DNA of 37,103 bases. It comes from Actinomycetota bacterium. GTDB taxonomy: Bacteria; Actinomycetota; Acidimicrobiia; Acidimicrobiales; Ilumatobacteraceae. Below the pieces are notes generated by a model. It ran no database searches and had not been told where the DNA came from. It was given only the letters and a program-made list of their open reading frames with translations. The position numbers were made by a program, and so were the translations under genes. The stretch covers positions 1-37,103 of the forward strand of contig WLJO01000024.1 of assembly GCA_009701715.1 (NCBI GenBank), written 5' to 3'. Positions within the stretch are counted from its first letter, which is position 1. Every line of letters begins with the position of its first letter. Below, one piece after another: positions 15,243 to 23,802 of this stretch.

Positions 15243-16475
15243 GTGACCACACCGTCAAGCGCACACACAGGTCACCCAGACAACGACACCGGCACTCGCG
15301 GTTTGCGGCCCAGCGCTCGACAGGTGCTCGCCCTCTTCCTGAGCGGAGCAATTGCCCTGCAAATCGCCCAGGGACTTGTGTACCAACGCCGGATCACGCC
15401 GTACAAGGCGTCCTACTGGCTGGTGACCTACGAGCATGGCTTCGTGCGCCGGGGCCTTGCCGGCGAAGTGCTCCGCCGGGTTGCAGGAACCGCTCCCTCG
15501 CTCGTCACCATCGAGGTGGTCCAGTACCTGCTCACCGCTGCCCTGCTCGCAGCGCTCTGTCTCCTTGTTCGGGCCCTGTGGCAACGGAACGACCCGTCGC
15601 TCGACCTCGCGGCGATCGTCCTGTGCTGCTCCCCCTTCGTGTTCGACTTTGTGGCCTTCCAGCGTCGGCCCGATCAGATCGGCTATCTCGTAGTCCTTGC
15701 GATCGGGTTCATGCTCTGGAAGCAGCCGGCGAGCAGCACCGTCACCACGCTTGTGGGTGGACTGCTCCTCGCGGTGGCAGTCCTCGTGTCGGACTCCGCG
15801 TTCCTGGCGTGCACCGGCTGGGCCGCAGTACTCGTAGTGCTCGCGCCCAGCCAGAGCAGCCGGAGTCTTCGCACACTCGTGCGGCTTGCGCTACTCACCG
15901 TCCCACCGGCAGCCATGGCCCTCGTTTCTGCCACCGCAGGTCGTCTCGATGCCGCTCACGTACAGGCGTTGGCCGCAACGGCGTCCCGCTATCGATGGAC
16001 CGACGTGGTGGTGTTCCCCTACCTGTCGGACAGCCTGCGAACAAGCCTGCACCGTGTTGGGGACATGCCGCGCACCATGATGCTCGGAAGCGTGCTGGTG
16101 GGCGGGTTCCTCGTCCTGCTCCAGGGCTGGCTCATGACGGGGCTCGGTTCACCTCAATCGGTTGCTTCCCGCAGACCGCAACGCACGACTGTTCTCGTGG
16201 CCGGCCTGTGCGCAGTCGGACTCGTCGTTCTCCTGTGCCTCGGCATCGACTGGTTCCGGTGGATCAGCGGCTTCGGCCTGATGGCCACCGTTGCGTTCGC
16301 CTTCTCCCGGCTCATGCGGAAACCGACAACCTCTGTCGCCAGTGGCGGGTACCCACCCCGCGGGGTCATCGTGGTGAGCGCCTATCTCCTCGCTGTCGCT
16401 GCCTTCCCGAACATGATCAGCGTGAGCGAGGGCTTCCTCCAGTTGCTACTCGCCTATAACAGCGCGAAACCCTGA
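15243..16475 (+). CDS. polytopic membrane protein with YEHGFVRRGLAG motif, function unknown
   Basis: The protein is 410 aa, beginning at GTG 15243. A hydrophilic N-terminus of about 30 residues is followed by roughly nine to ten hydrophobic helices. After the first helix the loop reads SYWLVTYEHGFVRRGLAGEV. I have seen the FVRRGL-type loop in uncharacterised bacterial membrane proteins associated with surface polysaccharides, but I cannot name a family with confidence. It is enclosed by two minus-strand GT-C paralogs, divergent from one and convergent with the other (9-bp gap), which suggests a shared role in making or exporting an envelope glycan. It shows no ATP-binding, soluble catalytic or transporter signature that I can recognise. 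Confidence 0.75.
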   Translation: MTTPSSAHTGHPDNDTGTRGLRPSARQVLALFLSGAIALQIAQGLVYQRRITPYKASYWLVTYEHGFVRRGLAGEVLRRVAGTAPSLVTIEVVQYLLTAALLAALCLLVRALWQRNDPSLDLAAIVLCCSPFVFDFVAFQRRPDQIGYLVVLAIGFMLWKQPASSTVTTLVGGLLLAVAVLVSDSAFLACTGWAAVLVVLAPSQSSRSLRTLVRLALLTVPPAAMALVSATAGRLDAAHVQALAATASRYRWTDVVVFPYLSDSLRTSLHRVGDMPRTMMLGSVLVGGFLVLLQGWLMTGLGSPQSVASRRPQRTTVLVAGLCAVGLVVLLCLGIDWFRWISGFGLMATVAFAFSRLMRKPTTSVASGGYPPRGVIVVSAYLLAVAAFPNMISVSEGFLQLLLAYNSAKP

Positions 16476-16484
16476 TAACTCGGC

Positions 16485-17975
16485 CTAACGGCCACTCACC
16501 CGGCGGTACATCGCTATTCCCTCAATGGTGCCGATGCGCTCGTATCGATTCGCCATCGACTGCTCAACGGAACCCGACGGATCGCACAGACTCGCCGTTT
16601 GGAACATCGCAACAAAGGTGGGAGCGTCATTACCAGCCATCAGTGACACCAGGTTGCCCCTTGCCCCAGGCACCTGTGGGATGAGCGCGAACCACAGGTA
16701 CGGATAGGGCGGGTCGGTATCCACGTTCCCGTACAGCGCCGCACTCGCGCACATCGCATAGATGTTCTCGCCCGGTTGTCTGTTTTCCTCGAACCATTGG
16801 CCGATCTTCTCGCTCTTCACCAGTCGCACATCGTCCGAGAGCAGCGGACCAACCCGGTCCCGCGGGATCGTGAGACTGTTCGCGGTGCTCCACAGCGGCA
16901 CTAACAGCATCCCGGCAAGCATCACGAGACGTGGAGCGCGCTGGCGCACCAGCGAGGCGAGCGCTCCACATGCCGTACCGAGAGGGAAGGCGAAGATCAC
17001 CCAGTAATGCCGGAAGAATTGACCCCCGAGCAGGAACGCCAGGATCGCGAGAGCAGACCACAGCACCAGCAGTCCCGCGGCGCCCAACTGTCGGCGGCGC
17101 GCCCCCCAGAGCATTGCAACAACACACAGCACAATCGCCGGCCAGAGCTTGGGCATCATGAGTGCCGCTGTCTGGTGATAGCGATCCCACTCGGCATTCC
17201 TCAGCGCGCTGCGCTGATCGAGTCGATAGCCCGCGAACGCGTACCACCACCGCTGCCAACCGGTAACCGCCCCATGGATCATCAGCGCAACAATCGGAAG
17301 GGCCATGCCGCCGAGTGCTGTCGGGATCGCCAGTAGTCGATCCCGGGTCGTCCAGCGGCGCCCGAGCACGACGACAAGCAGCATGACAAGGCCCGCGAGG
17401 AACGCGTCGAACCCGCTCTGCTTGACGGAGAGGGCACACCCCTCGATCACACCTGCGAAGGCAAGGATGCGGTACCAAGGGCGATCGCGGTTCCAGAAAC
17501 CGGCAAGGAGTACCGCAAGCGCAGCGATACCGAGGGCGCTGCTTAACAGTTCGGCGTTCGCGATGAATCCCTCGTACTGCGGAACACTTGCGAGCACACC
17601 GATCGCCAGTGCCGCCATCCACGCGGCACCCGGGCCGGCGAGGCGGCGGGCGACAGAACCACCAGTTACCGCGCCGAGGAGACACGCGACGAAGGCGAGC
17701 AGGCGCACCCCCACCGGGGAGCCCAGCCCGACGTCGTTCCAGATACGGAACAGCAGCAACAGCCCCTGTGGACGATCCACCCAGACATCCCGGTAGAGCA
17801 CCGAGCCACGGCCCCACGCACGTGCGATCGCGAGGTACCCGCCCTCGTCGGCCGTGATCGGCGTGAACAGGTAGCGGAGCCTCAGGAGCACCACGACCAC
17901 TGCTGCCGGGACGAACCAGCCTCCTCGTCCCCACCACCGGTGGAGGGCGGGACGAGGTGGGGAAGCGGGAGTCAC
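16485..17975 (-). CDS. GT-C-fold membrane glycosyltransferase (PMT/ArnT-like), paralog 2
   Basis: The protein is 496 aa, the same length as the gene at 13653 and clearly its paralog. Shared features are RWFVPA/GWFVPA before helix 1, TADEGG in the first loop, KQSGFDA, GWxRWxYAxxGYR, an FLLGGxFFxHYW helix, DPPxxYLW, and two Cys in AMCASAALY and SLCDPSG in the soluble C-terminal domain. It is predicted to have about ten membrane helices, with the catalytic acidic pair in the first outer loop. The GTG start sits 6 nt after TATTCT. Similar length but extensive sequence divergence argues for an old duplication, with the two enzymes likely acting on successive or different acceptors. Confidence 0.78.
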   Translation of the reverse strand: MTPASPPRPALHRWWGRGGWFVPAAVVVVLLRLRYLFTPITADEGGYLAIARAWGRGSVLYRDVWVDRPQGLLLLFRIWNDVGLGSPVGVRLLAFVACLLGAVTGGSVARRLAGPGAAWMAALAIGVLASVPQYEGFIANAELLSSALGIAALAVLLAGFWNRDRPWYRILAFAGVIEGCALSVKQSGFDAFLAGLVMLLVVVLGRRWTTRDRLLAIPTALGGMALPIVALMIHGAVTGWQRWWYAFAGYRLDQRSALRNAEWDRYHQTAALMMPKLWPAIVLCVVAMLWGARRRQLGAAGLLVLWSALAILAFLLGGQFFRHYWVIFAFPLGTACGALASLVRQRAPRLVMLAGMLLVPLWSTANSLTIPRDRVGPLLSDDVRLVKSEKIGQWFEENRQPGENIYAMCASAALYGNVDTDPPYPYLWFALIPQVPGARGNLVSLMAGNDAPTFVAMFQTASLCDPSGSVEQSMANRYERIGTIEGIAMYRRVSGR

Positions 17976-17981
17976 CCCGGA

Positions 17982-17987
17982 AGAATA
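17982..17987 (-). promoter_or_regulatory. -10 box TATTCT of GT-C paralog 2, inside the purU upstream region
   Basis: On the minus strand TATTCT is followed by six bases and then GTG 17975. Only 17 bp separate this start codon from the divergent purU ATG, so the -10 box lies just upstream of the purU start and the two transcripts must compete for or share this segment. Confidence 0.5.
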
Positions 17988-17992
17988 GGGGA

Positions 17993-18838
17993 ATGCCCCA
18001 GTACGTGATCAGCGTTCAGTGTGCGGACGGCCCCGGAATCGTCCATGCCTTCTCCGCCGCCCTCCTCGAGGCGCAGGGCAACATCGTTGACAACAGCCAG
18101 TACGGCGACCCGATCACCTCCCAGTTCTGCATGCGCACCACGTTCACCTCGCCGATCGAGGACATTGACGAGGTGCGGTCCCTCCTCCAACCCGTCGCCG
18201 ATCGCTTCCACGCCCACCTTCACCTGCGCAACGAGGCATCGCACCAGCACGCGCTCGTCCTCGTGTCCCAGTACGACCACTGTCTCCTCGACCTGCTGTA
18301 CCGCTGGGAGGCCGGAGAGCTCGCCATCGAGATCCCGGTCGTCGTCTCCAACCACCAGGCCTGCCGCACCCTCTGCGAGCGCTACGGCGTCCCGTTCCTC
18401 CACCTCCCCGTCACGAAGGAGAACAAAGCCGAGCAGGAAGCGCTCCTGCGGGGACTCATCGCCGAGCACAGCATCGACTTCGTCGTGCTCGCCCGTTACA
18501 TGCAGATCCTCAGCCCAGAGTTCTGCGCAGACCTGTCGGGCCGCATCATCAACATCCACCACTCCTTCCTGCCGGGGTTCAAGGGTGCACGGCCGTACCA
18601 GCAGGCATACGAGCGGGGCGTGAAAATGATCGGCGCCACCGCGCACTACGTCACCGCAGACCTCGACGAGGGTCCGATCATCGATCAGGGGGTCGTATCG
18701 GTGGACCACAGCATGAACGCCCAGACCCTGTCCGTCATGGGTCGGGATGTGGAGCGCCAAGTGCTGTCACGCGCCGTGAAGATGCAGGCCGAGGATCGGC
18801 TGTTCCTCATGGGGCACCGGGTGGTGTCGTTCCAGTGA
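17993..18838 (+). CDS. purU: formyltetrahydrofolate deformylase
   Basis: The protein is 281 aa, the usual PurU length. The ATG at 17993 has GGAAG 9 nt upstream. An N-terminal ACT-type domain (about 1-80) begins QYVISVQCADGPGIVHAF. The formyltransferase-fold catalytic domain (about 85-281) carries VVLARYMQIL, the Asn/His motif NIHHSFLPGFKGA, and the catalytic Asp in DLDEGPIIDQ. PurU hydrolyses 10-formyl-THF to THF and formate, which balances one-carbon pools and can supply formate for purine synthesis. The ACT domain is the known site of methionine/glycine control in E. coli PurU. It is divergent from the glycosyltransferase gene with almost no intergenic space. Confidence 0.96.
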   Translation: MPQYVISVQCADGPGIVHAFSAALLEAQGNIVDNSQYGDPITSQFCMRTTFTSPIEDIDEVRSLLQPVADRFHAHLHLRNEASHQHALVLVSQYDHCLLDLLYRWEAGELAIEIPVVVSNHQACRTLCERYGVPFLHLPVTKENKAEQEALLRGLIAEHSIDFVVLARYMQILSPEFCADLSGRIINIHHSFLPGFKGARPYQQAYERGVKMIGATAHYVTADLDEGPIIDQGVVSVDHSMNAQTLSVMGRDVERQVLSRAVKMQAEDRLFLMGHRVVSFQ

Positions 18839-18862
18839 GGGCGGAGCAACCGCGCTGATGGG

Positions 18863-19246
18863 TCAGGGGCTCTTGATGGCCGCGACCAACATCGCCCGGA
18901 TACCGAGACCCATGACGAAGATGCCGCCGAAGCCGTACAGCAGATACAGCTTGTGCTTCAGCTGCACCCGGTACGAGTACAGGATCGTGATGGCGATGAG
19001 GCCCACGAAGCCGTAGAACATGTGGAACTTCGGTGCCTGCAGCTTGTACTTGTTGAGCATGATGACGCCGAGGATCACCTGGACGAGCACCGTGGCCTGC
19101 GACGCCGCGGTGAACCACCAGAGCGCGCGGGACCGCAGCGCCGGCCACCGGTGGGCCGTGAGCGACCAGATACCGGCGAGCCCGTTACTGACCACCACGA
19201 ACCACGCCCACGCGGTATGGACATCGAGGATCATCAGGGCGTTCAT
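18863..19246 (-). CDS. small four-helix membrane protein, function unknown
   Basis: The protein is 127 aa with four hydrophobic helices at about residues 10-30, 41-64, 75-93 and 100-123. Histidines occur at 10, 32, 75 and 98, near membrane interfaces on all sides of the bundle. A four-helix protein with interfacial His recalls heme-binding cytochrome b-type or DUF-type quinol-linked proteins, but I do not recognise the family and there is no clear heme motif. A TACCGT box lies 9 nt upstream, giving a very short leader if used. It follows the histidine phosphatase in the same direction (25-bp gap) and converges on purU. Confidence 0.75.
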   Translation of the reverse strand: MNALMILDVHTAWAWFVVVSNGLAGIWSLTAHRWPALRSRALWWFTAASQATVLVQVILGVIMLNKYKLQAPKFHMFYGFVGLIAITILYSYRVQLKHKLYLLYGFGGIFVMGLGIRAMLVAAIKSP

Positions 19247-19255
19247 GCGTGGTCC

Positions 19256-19261
19256 ACGGTA
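19256..19261 (-). promoter_or_regulatory. -10 box TACCGT upstream of the four-helix membrane protein
   Basis: Minus-strand TACCGT is 9 nt before ATG 19246, slightly longer than the 6-8 nt spacing of the other cases. It overlaps the gap between this gene and the histidine phosphatase gene, so readthrough from upstream is an alternative. Confidence 0.35.
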
Positions 19262-19271
19262 GCCGCAGGGT

Positions 19272-19823
19272 TCAACGGATCAGGGTGTCGGCCTCGTGGC
19301 CGCCCTCGACGAGCCTCAGCCGGCCGCTCTCGACCTCGAGGATCGTCACCGAACAGTTGTCGAGGGCACGGACGACCAGTCGGTCATCGCCGACCGCCAC
19401 GCCGATCGCTGCGTTGATCGCGATGTAGTGGCTGAACACCACGGTGTCGACCGGGCAGCAAAGCAGTCGCTCCACGATCGCGTCCCGAAAACCGGTGTAG
19501 AACGGACCGAGAGCCGCCCATTCCCCGGCCATTGCGTTGCGCAGCCACTCGACACGCTCCTGCAGGGGATACCCGTCCGGCGAGGGGATCTCGGTAACCG
19601 CCGGCTCGATGGTTACCTGCGCACCCCACCGCCCGGCGAGCGGCGCGCTGGTCTCTCGACAGCGCAGCATCGGGCTGGAGAGCACAGCAAGCGGGCCGAG
19701 CGGGAACAGGCGGTCGGCAACGTCGAGTGCCTGTTGCTGGCCGACGGGGTCGAGACCGGGATCCGGGTCGACATCCCATCCGCCGGTAGCGCGGCCGTGC
19801 CGTACGAGATAGAGCCTGGTCAT
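19272..19823 (-). CDS. histidine phosphatase family protein (phosphoglycerate mutase-like)
   Basis: The protein is 183 aa. The N-terminus LYLVRHGRATGGW has the RHG motif with the phosphorylated His9. LSSPMLRCRETSAPLA provides the second phosphate-pocket Arg, AVTEIPSP the acid residue, and VVFSHYIAINAAIG the second catalytic His. Short single-domain members of this family are phosphatases on small metabolites or phosphoproteins; the substrate cannot be told. An AGGA site precedes the ATG, only 3 bp after the PIG-L gene stop. It is therefore the third gene of an apparent operon with the racemase and PIG-L deacetylase. Confidence 0.9.
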   Translation of the reverse strand: MTRLYLVRHGRATGGWDVDPDPGLDPVGQQQALDVADRLFPLGPLAVLSSPMLRCRETSAPLAGRWGAQVTIEPAVTEIPSPDGYPLQERVEWLRNAMAGEWAALGPFYTGFRDAIVERLLCCPVDTVVFSHYIAINAAIGVAVGDDRLVVRALDNCSVTILEVESGRLRLVEGGHEADTLIR

Positions 19824-19826
19824 GTC

Positions 19827-20630
19827 CTAGAAAATCCAACCGTGCTGGGGCGCATCGGTGGATACGCCGCGTTCGATAAACCACTCCGTGCCGAAGGCGA
19901 GCGCGAACACCTCTTCGGGCATCTGGGCGAAGAAGGACGCCTCGGAGATCTGGCTGCGGTGACAGCCGAGTGCGGCACGCTTCTGGGCGAGGTACTCCTT
20001 CACGTCAACGGCGAGCGTGATCTCGTGGGCGAGCGACCCGAACGGGTTCCCGTCGTCGGCCGGTGCCTCGGGGTCGAAGTCCTGATCGACGGTCGCGCCG
20101 TTGTCTGCCATCTGTGCTGCTGCTCGCTGAAGCTCAACAATGAGCTCTCGGTTCATCGTTGCCTCGAGCACCTTCGCGGTGCCGGCAATCTCGGCTGCGC
20201 GAACGCCCACCCGGTACACCTTGACGTGATCGGGGTGCCCGTACACGCCGTGCCAGTCGTAGATGGTGAGGACGTCCGCATCCTCCTCGCGCAGCACGGC
20301 AGCAAGCCGTTCCGCCGCCTCGTCCAGGGGGGCGAGGTGGAACGAACCCGCGTTCGCGTTCTGGTCCCAACCGGTCATCCCCGAGTCCTCGTAGCCGAGC
20401 CACGCAACACGACGGATGCCAAGTGCGCGGGCGGAGTCGTCGGTCTCCCGTCGACGGCGGTCGGCGAGCGTCTCGCCGTCGGCGAGGTCCGCCGGTGTCT
20501 CGCCCCACTCACCACCGGTCGCCACCACGAGCACCACACGGTGCCCCTCTGCCGCCGCGCGGGCGATTGTGCCGCCCGTGCTGATGGCTTCGTCGTCGGG
20601 ATGCGCGTGGAAACAGACCAGGGTGCTCAT
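19827..20630 (-). CDS. PIG-L/LmbE family zinc deacetylase
   Basis: The protein is 267 aa from ATG 20630. It begins LVCFHAHPDDEAISTGGT, with His10 and Asp12/Asp13 of the HPDDE zinc and catalytic motif. It continues with VVLVVATGGEWGE and the second zinc motif YGHPDH. LmbE-type enzymes remove acyl groups from GlcNAc moieties. In actinobacteria, MshB and Mca work on mycothiol precursors and conjugates, and this protein is of that general type. Mca-like detoxification is possible but not shown. It lies 23 bp downstream of the racemase gene and 3 bp upstream of the phosphatase gene. Confidence 0.88.
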   Translation of the reverse strand: MSTLVCFHAHPDDEAISTGGTIARAAAEGHRVVLVVATGGEWGETPADLADGETLADRRRRETDDSARALGIRRVAWLGYEDSGMTGWDQNANAGSFHLAPLDEAAERLAAVLREEDADVLTIYDWHGVYGHPDHVKVYRVGVRAAEIAGTAKVLEATMNRELIVELQRAAAQMADNGATVDQDFDPEAPADDGNPFGSLAHEITLAVDVKEYLAQKRAALGCHRSQISEASFFAQMPEEVFALAFGTEWFIERGVSTDAPQHGWIF

Positions 20631-20653
20631 GTGCTTCGGAGTCTGCCAGCGGA

Positions 20654-21808
20654 TCAGGCTTGCTTGACTGCGCCCTTGTCGATGAGGGCGTCCACCTCGC
20701 CTGCCGGGATACCCCATGCAGTGAGCACCTCGCGGGTGTTCTGGCCGGGGTGGGCACCGGGCGTGGGCGTGGCCGGCACCGTGCGCGAGAAGCGCGGTGC
20801 GGGTGAGGGCTGCGTGAGGCCGTCGATGTTGAGGAACGCGTTGCGGGCGACGTTGTGCGGATGCTGCGCCGCCTCGCTCATCGTGAGCACCGGGGCGTAG
20901 CACACGTCGGACATCTCGAAGATCGCGTTCCACTCCTCACGCGTCCTACCCGCGATGATCTCGCGCATACGCTTCTTCAGGTTCGGCCACGCGCTCTTGT
21001 CCATCTGGCGGGCGAACTCGGGGTCGTTCTCTAGACCCAGTTTCTGCAGCATCTCGGCATAGAACTGCGGCTCGATCGAGCCGAAACTCACGTACTTGCC
21101 GTCCTTGGTTCGGTACGCGTCGTAGAAGTGCGCGCCGGTGTCGAGCAGGTTTGTGCCCGGGCGGTCCTCGTCGTACACACCGGCCTGCTTCATGCCCCAG
21201 AACATGCTCATGAGGATGGCCGTGCCGTCCACCATCGCCGTGTCCACCACCTGGCCCTTGCCGCTCTTTTGCGCCTCGAGCAGCGCACACACCACGCCGT
21301 AGGCGAGGAACATGCCACCACCACCGAAGTCGCCCACCATGTTGAGCGGCGGGGTGGGGTCCTGACCCTCACGGCCGTAGTGCGCCAGCGCACCGGCGAG
21401 GGAGATGTAGTTGATGTCGTGACCCGCCGCCTGCGCGTACGGCCCATCCTGCCCCCAACCAGTCATGCGTCCGAAGACGATCTTCGGGTTGCGTGCGAGG
21501 CACGCATCGGGACCGACACCGAGGCGCTCCATCACGCCGGGGCGGAAGCCCTCGATAATGGCGTCGGCCTTCTCGACGAGCTTGAGCAGCGCCTCGACGC
21601 CCTCGGGGTTCTTCAGGTCAATCGCAATGTTCTTCCGACTGCGGACAGAGACGTCCATGATCGTTCCAGAGGCGCCGGGACGAACGGCCTGAGCACGCTC
21701 CACACGGATGACCTCGGCGCCCATGTCGGCAAAGAGCATTGCGCAGAACGGGCCGGGCCCGATCCCTGCGATTTCGATGATGCGGTACCCGGAGAGCGGT
21801 CCAGCCAT
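20654..21808 (-). CDS. alpha-methylacyl-CoA racemase (CaiB/BaiF family III CoA-transferase fold)
   Basis: The protein is 384 aa; the ATG has AAAGGA at good spacing. It starts [20 protein letters not shown], the family III N-terminus. The three residues known as catalytic in the mycobacterial racemase appear in the expected contexts: His130 in [13 protein letters not shown], Asp160 in [10 protein letters not shown], and Glu246 in FGSIEPQFY. The last segment is what separates racemases from most CaiB transferases. It interconverts 2R- and 2S-methylacyl-CoAs, which is needed to degrade methyl-branched and isoprenoid-derived acyl chains and sterol side chains by beta-oxidation. It is first gene of an operon with the PIG-L and phosphatase genes. 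Confidence 0.93.
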   Translation of the reverse strand: MAGPLSGYRIIEIAGIGPGPFCAMLFADMGAEVIRVERAQAVRPGASGTIMDVSVRSRKNIAIDLKNPEGVEALLKLVEKADAIIEGFRPGVMERLGVGPDACLARNPKIVFGRMTGWGQDGPYAQAAGHDINYISLAGALAHYGREGQDPTPPLNMVGDFGGGGMFLAYGVVCALLEAQKSGKGQVVDTAMVDGTAILMSMFWGMKQAGVYDEDRPGTNLLDTGAHFYDAYRTKDGKYVSFGSIEPQFYAEMLQKLGLENDPEFARQMDKSAWPNLKKRMREIIAGRTREEWNAIFEMSDVCYAPVLTMSEAAQHPHNVARNAFLNIDGLTQPSPAPRFSRTVPATPTPGAHPGQNTREVLTAWGIPAGEVDALIDKGAVKQA

Positions 21809-21876
21809 GACAAGTCCTTTTCGTCGTTGAGGTCGATTCTGACAGAAAGGGCTGCTGCGGGCCCCAGCCGGCGTCG

Positions 21877-22764
21877 CTACCGGGCGTCGGCCCAGCGCAT
21901 GTGCGACGACATCACGTCGAAGTAGATGGGGTGCAGCTGCTTCGGCAGGTCGTGGCCCATGTCCGCCATCAGCAGCAGGTGCGCGCCGTCGATCACTTCG
22001 GCAGTGCGTACACCACCGGAGGGCCCGATGAGCGTGTCGTCACGGCCGTGGATGACGAGCGTGGGCGCCTTCACCGAGCGGAGGCGTTCCGTCCGGTCAC
22101 CGGTGGCGAAGATGGCCGCGAGCTGGCGCGAGCCGCCCTCTGGGTAGAAGGAACGGTCGTAGGACTCCGCAGCGCGCACCCGCGCCTCGCCGGGGTCTCC
22201 GTACTTCTTGGAGGCCCAGATACCCCAACGGTCCGCCGACTCGATGTAGGCATCACGCTCAACGGGCGGGGCGGCCAGCAGTGCACCCATCGCCTCGGGT
22301 GATGCCTGCCCGTACTCCGGATCACCGGTCATCGACATGATCGAGATCATCGACCGGAGCCTCGTGGGATGCTCGATCGCCATCATCTGCACGATCATCC
22401 CGCCCATCGAGGCACCCACAACGTGTGCACGGGCGATGCCGAGGTGATCGAGCAGGCCGATCCCGTCTGCCGCCATCTCCGACAGCGTGTAGGGGACGGG
22501 TGGGAGCGGCTCGTTCGAGAGTGCTGCCGCCATCACGGCCATCGGGTCCACTGCGGCGCCGTCGAACTTCGTCGACAGACCGCAGTCACGGTTGTCGTAG
22601 CGCACGACGAAATAACCCCGCTCGGCGAGACCGCGACAGAAGTCCACGTCCCACGCCGTCATCTGCGCGGTGAATCCCATCACGAGGAGCAGCGCTGGGT
22701 CCTCCGACGAGCCGAACGTGTCGAACTCCAACTCGACCCCGGTAGATACCGCTGCACGTGCCAT
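21877..22764 (-). CDS. alpha/beta-fold hydrolase
   Basis: The protein is 295 aa. [21 protein letters not shown] leads into the oxyanion region. The nucleophile is Ser119 in [10 protein letters not shown], the acid lies in IHGRDDTLI, and the catalytic His in [10 protein letters not shown] cap region lies between about residues 140 and 215. The N-terminal [10 protein letters not shown] pattern is that of RdmC/aclacinomycin methylesterase-like and related esterases. No secretion signal is seen. The ATG is preceded by GAGGGG. It is upstream of and in the same direction as the racemase, with a 68-bp gap, and divergent from the LLM oxidoreductase gene. The substrate is unknown; an ester or thioester in the same lipid pathway is possible. 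Confidence 0.88.
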   Translation of the reverse strand: MARAAVSTGVELEFDTFGSSEDPALLLVMGFTAQMTAWDVDFCRGLAERGYFVVRYDNRDCGLSTKFDGAAVDPMAVMAAALSNEPLPPVPYTLSEMAADGIGLLDHLGIARAHVVGASMGGMIVQMMAIEHPTRLRSMISIMSMTGDPEYGQASPEAMGALLAAPPVERDAYIESADRWGIWASKKYGDPGEARVRAAESYDRSFYPEGGSRQLAAIFATGDRTERLRSVKAPTLVIHGRDDTLIGPSGGVRTAEVIDGAHLLLMADMGHDLPKQLHPIYFDVMSSHMRWADAR

Positions 22765-22889
22765 TACTGGGCCCCTCTTCTGTGCCTGCCCCCGAGCAGC
22801 ACCAGAAAATCACTGTACTCGGTGGCGTCTTGTGTTGGGCGGGCCCCGCCGCACCCTGCGCAGAACGGCAGCCCGCACCCTGTGCGCGC

Positions 22890-22895
22890 TACGGT
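22890..22895 (+). promoter_or_regulatory. -10 box TACGGT of the LLM oxidoreductase-galK-like unit
   Basis: TACGGT is 7 nt before ATG 22903, with no ribosome site in between. Leaderless initiation is the simplest reading. It faces away from the hydrolase gene across a 138-bp intergenic region that otherwise holds nothing I recognise. Confidence 0.5.
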
Positions 22896-22902
22896 CCGAA
22901 CC

Positions 22903-23802
22903 ATGACCGTCTTTGGAGTCCACACCGGCTTGCAGCACATCACGATGCCCGAACTTCGGAGGCTGTGGCGCCGCATCGAGGACCTCGGCTACGGCTGGAT
23001 CTCCATCTGGGACCACTTCTACTCGGCTACGTTCAAGCCGGACGACGCGTACTGTCAGGAAGCCATCGCCGCCCACGCAACCCTCGCCGCGGACACCTCG
23101 AGGGTCCGAGTCGGTTCGCTCGTGTACTGCGCCGGGTACCGCCACCCCGCCGTGCTCGCGAACGCCATGTGCACGATCGACCAGATCTCCAATGGGCGAT
23201 GTGACTTCGGCATTGGCGCGGGCTGGGCGCAGGTGGAGTACGAGGCGTACGGAATCCCGTTCCTGCCGATCAAGGACCGGATGGACATGCTCGAGGAATC
23301 CATCCAGTGCACGAAGATGCTCATGAACGAGGAGATCTCGAACTTCACGGGCAAGTTCTTCAACCTGAACGATGCCCGTTGCGAGCCCAAGCCCGTACAG
23401 GACAGGCTGCCGATCTGGGTGGGTGGTGGCGGTGAGCAGCGCACGCTGAAGATCGCTGCGAAGTACGCAGACGCGTGGAACGTACCGTTCGTGAGCCCCG
23501 AAGAGTTCGCTCATAAGCGAACCGTGCTCCACCGGCACTGCGAGACCATCGGGCGCGATCCCGCCGAACTGAGATGTGCTGTCAACCTCGGCATCGCGTG
23601 GACCGAAGACAGCCTCGTTTCGCAGTTCGGGGGGCTGACCGAGCGCGTACGCCCCGGTGTGCTCACCGGTTCCGAGCAGCAGGTCGTCGACCGCATCGGC
23701 GAGTACGTAACGGCCGGAGCGGACCAGGTGAACCTTGCCCTCCGCGCGCCCATCCAGGTGGACGACATCGAGCGATTCGCTGCGGTGCTCAAGCTTGCGT
23801 GA
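22903..23802 (+). CDS. LLM-class (luciferase-like) F420- or flavin-dependent oxidoreductase
   Basis: The protein is 299 aa. A luciferase-like TIM barrel is seen from LRRLWRRIEDLGYGWISIWDHF. RVRVGSLVYCAGYRHPAVLAN follows, then the conserved GRCDFGIGAGWAQVEYEAYG and RLPIWVGGGGEQRTLKIAAKYADAWN. Actinobacterial members of this group mostly use coenzyme F420, while others use FMN; the sequence alone does not settle which. No named substrate is apparent. The last four bases (GTGA) overlap the possible start of the GHMP kinase gene, so the two proteins are made together. It has its own leaderless-type promoter. Confidence 0.88.
   Translation: MTVFGVHTGLQHITMPELRRLWRRIEDLGYGWISIWDHFYSATFKPDDAYCQEAIAAHATLAADTSRVRVGSLVYCAGYRHPAVLANAMCTIDQISNGRCDFGIGAGWAQVEYEAYGIPFLPIKDRMDMLEESIQCTKMLMNEEISNFTGKFFNLNDARCEPKPVQDRLPIWVGGGGEQRTLKIAAKYADAWNVPFVSPEEFAHKRTVLHRHCETIGRDPAELRCAVNLGIAWTEDSLVSQFGGLTERVRPGVLTGSEQQVVDRIGEYVTAGADQVNLALRAPIQVDDIERFAAVLKLA

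Noticed and set aside
19296-20900. Open frame of 534 codons on the plus strand
   Set aside because: It is the shadow of the phosphatase and PIG-L genes, whose catalytic motifs are intact on the minus strand.
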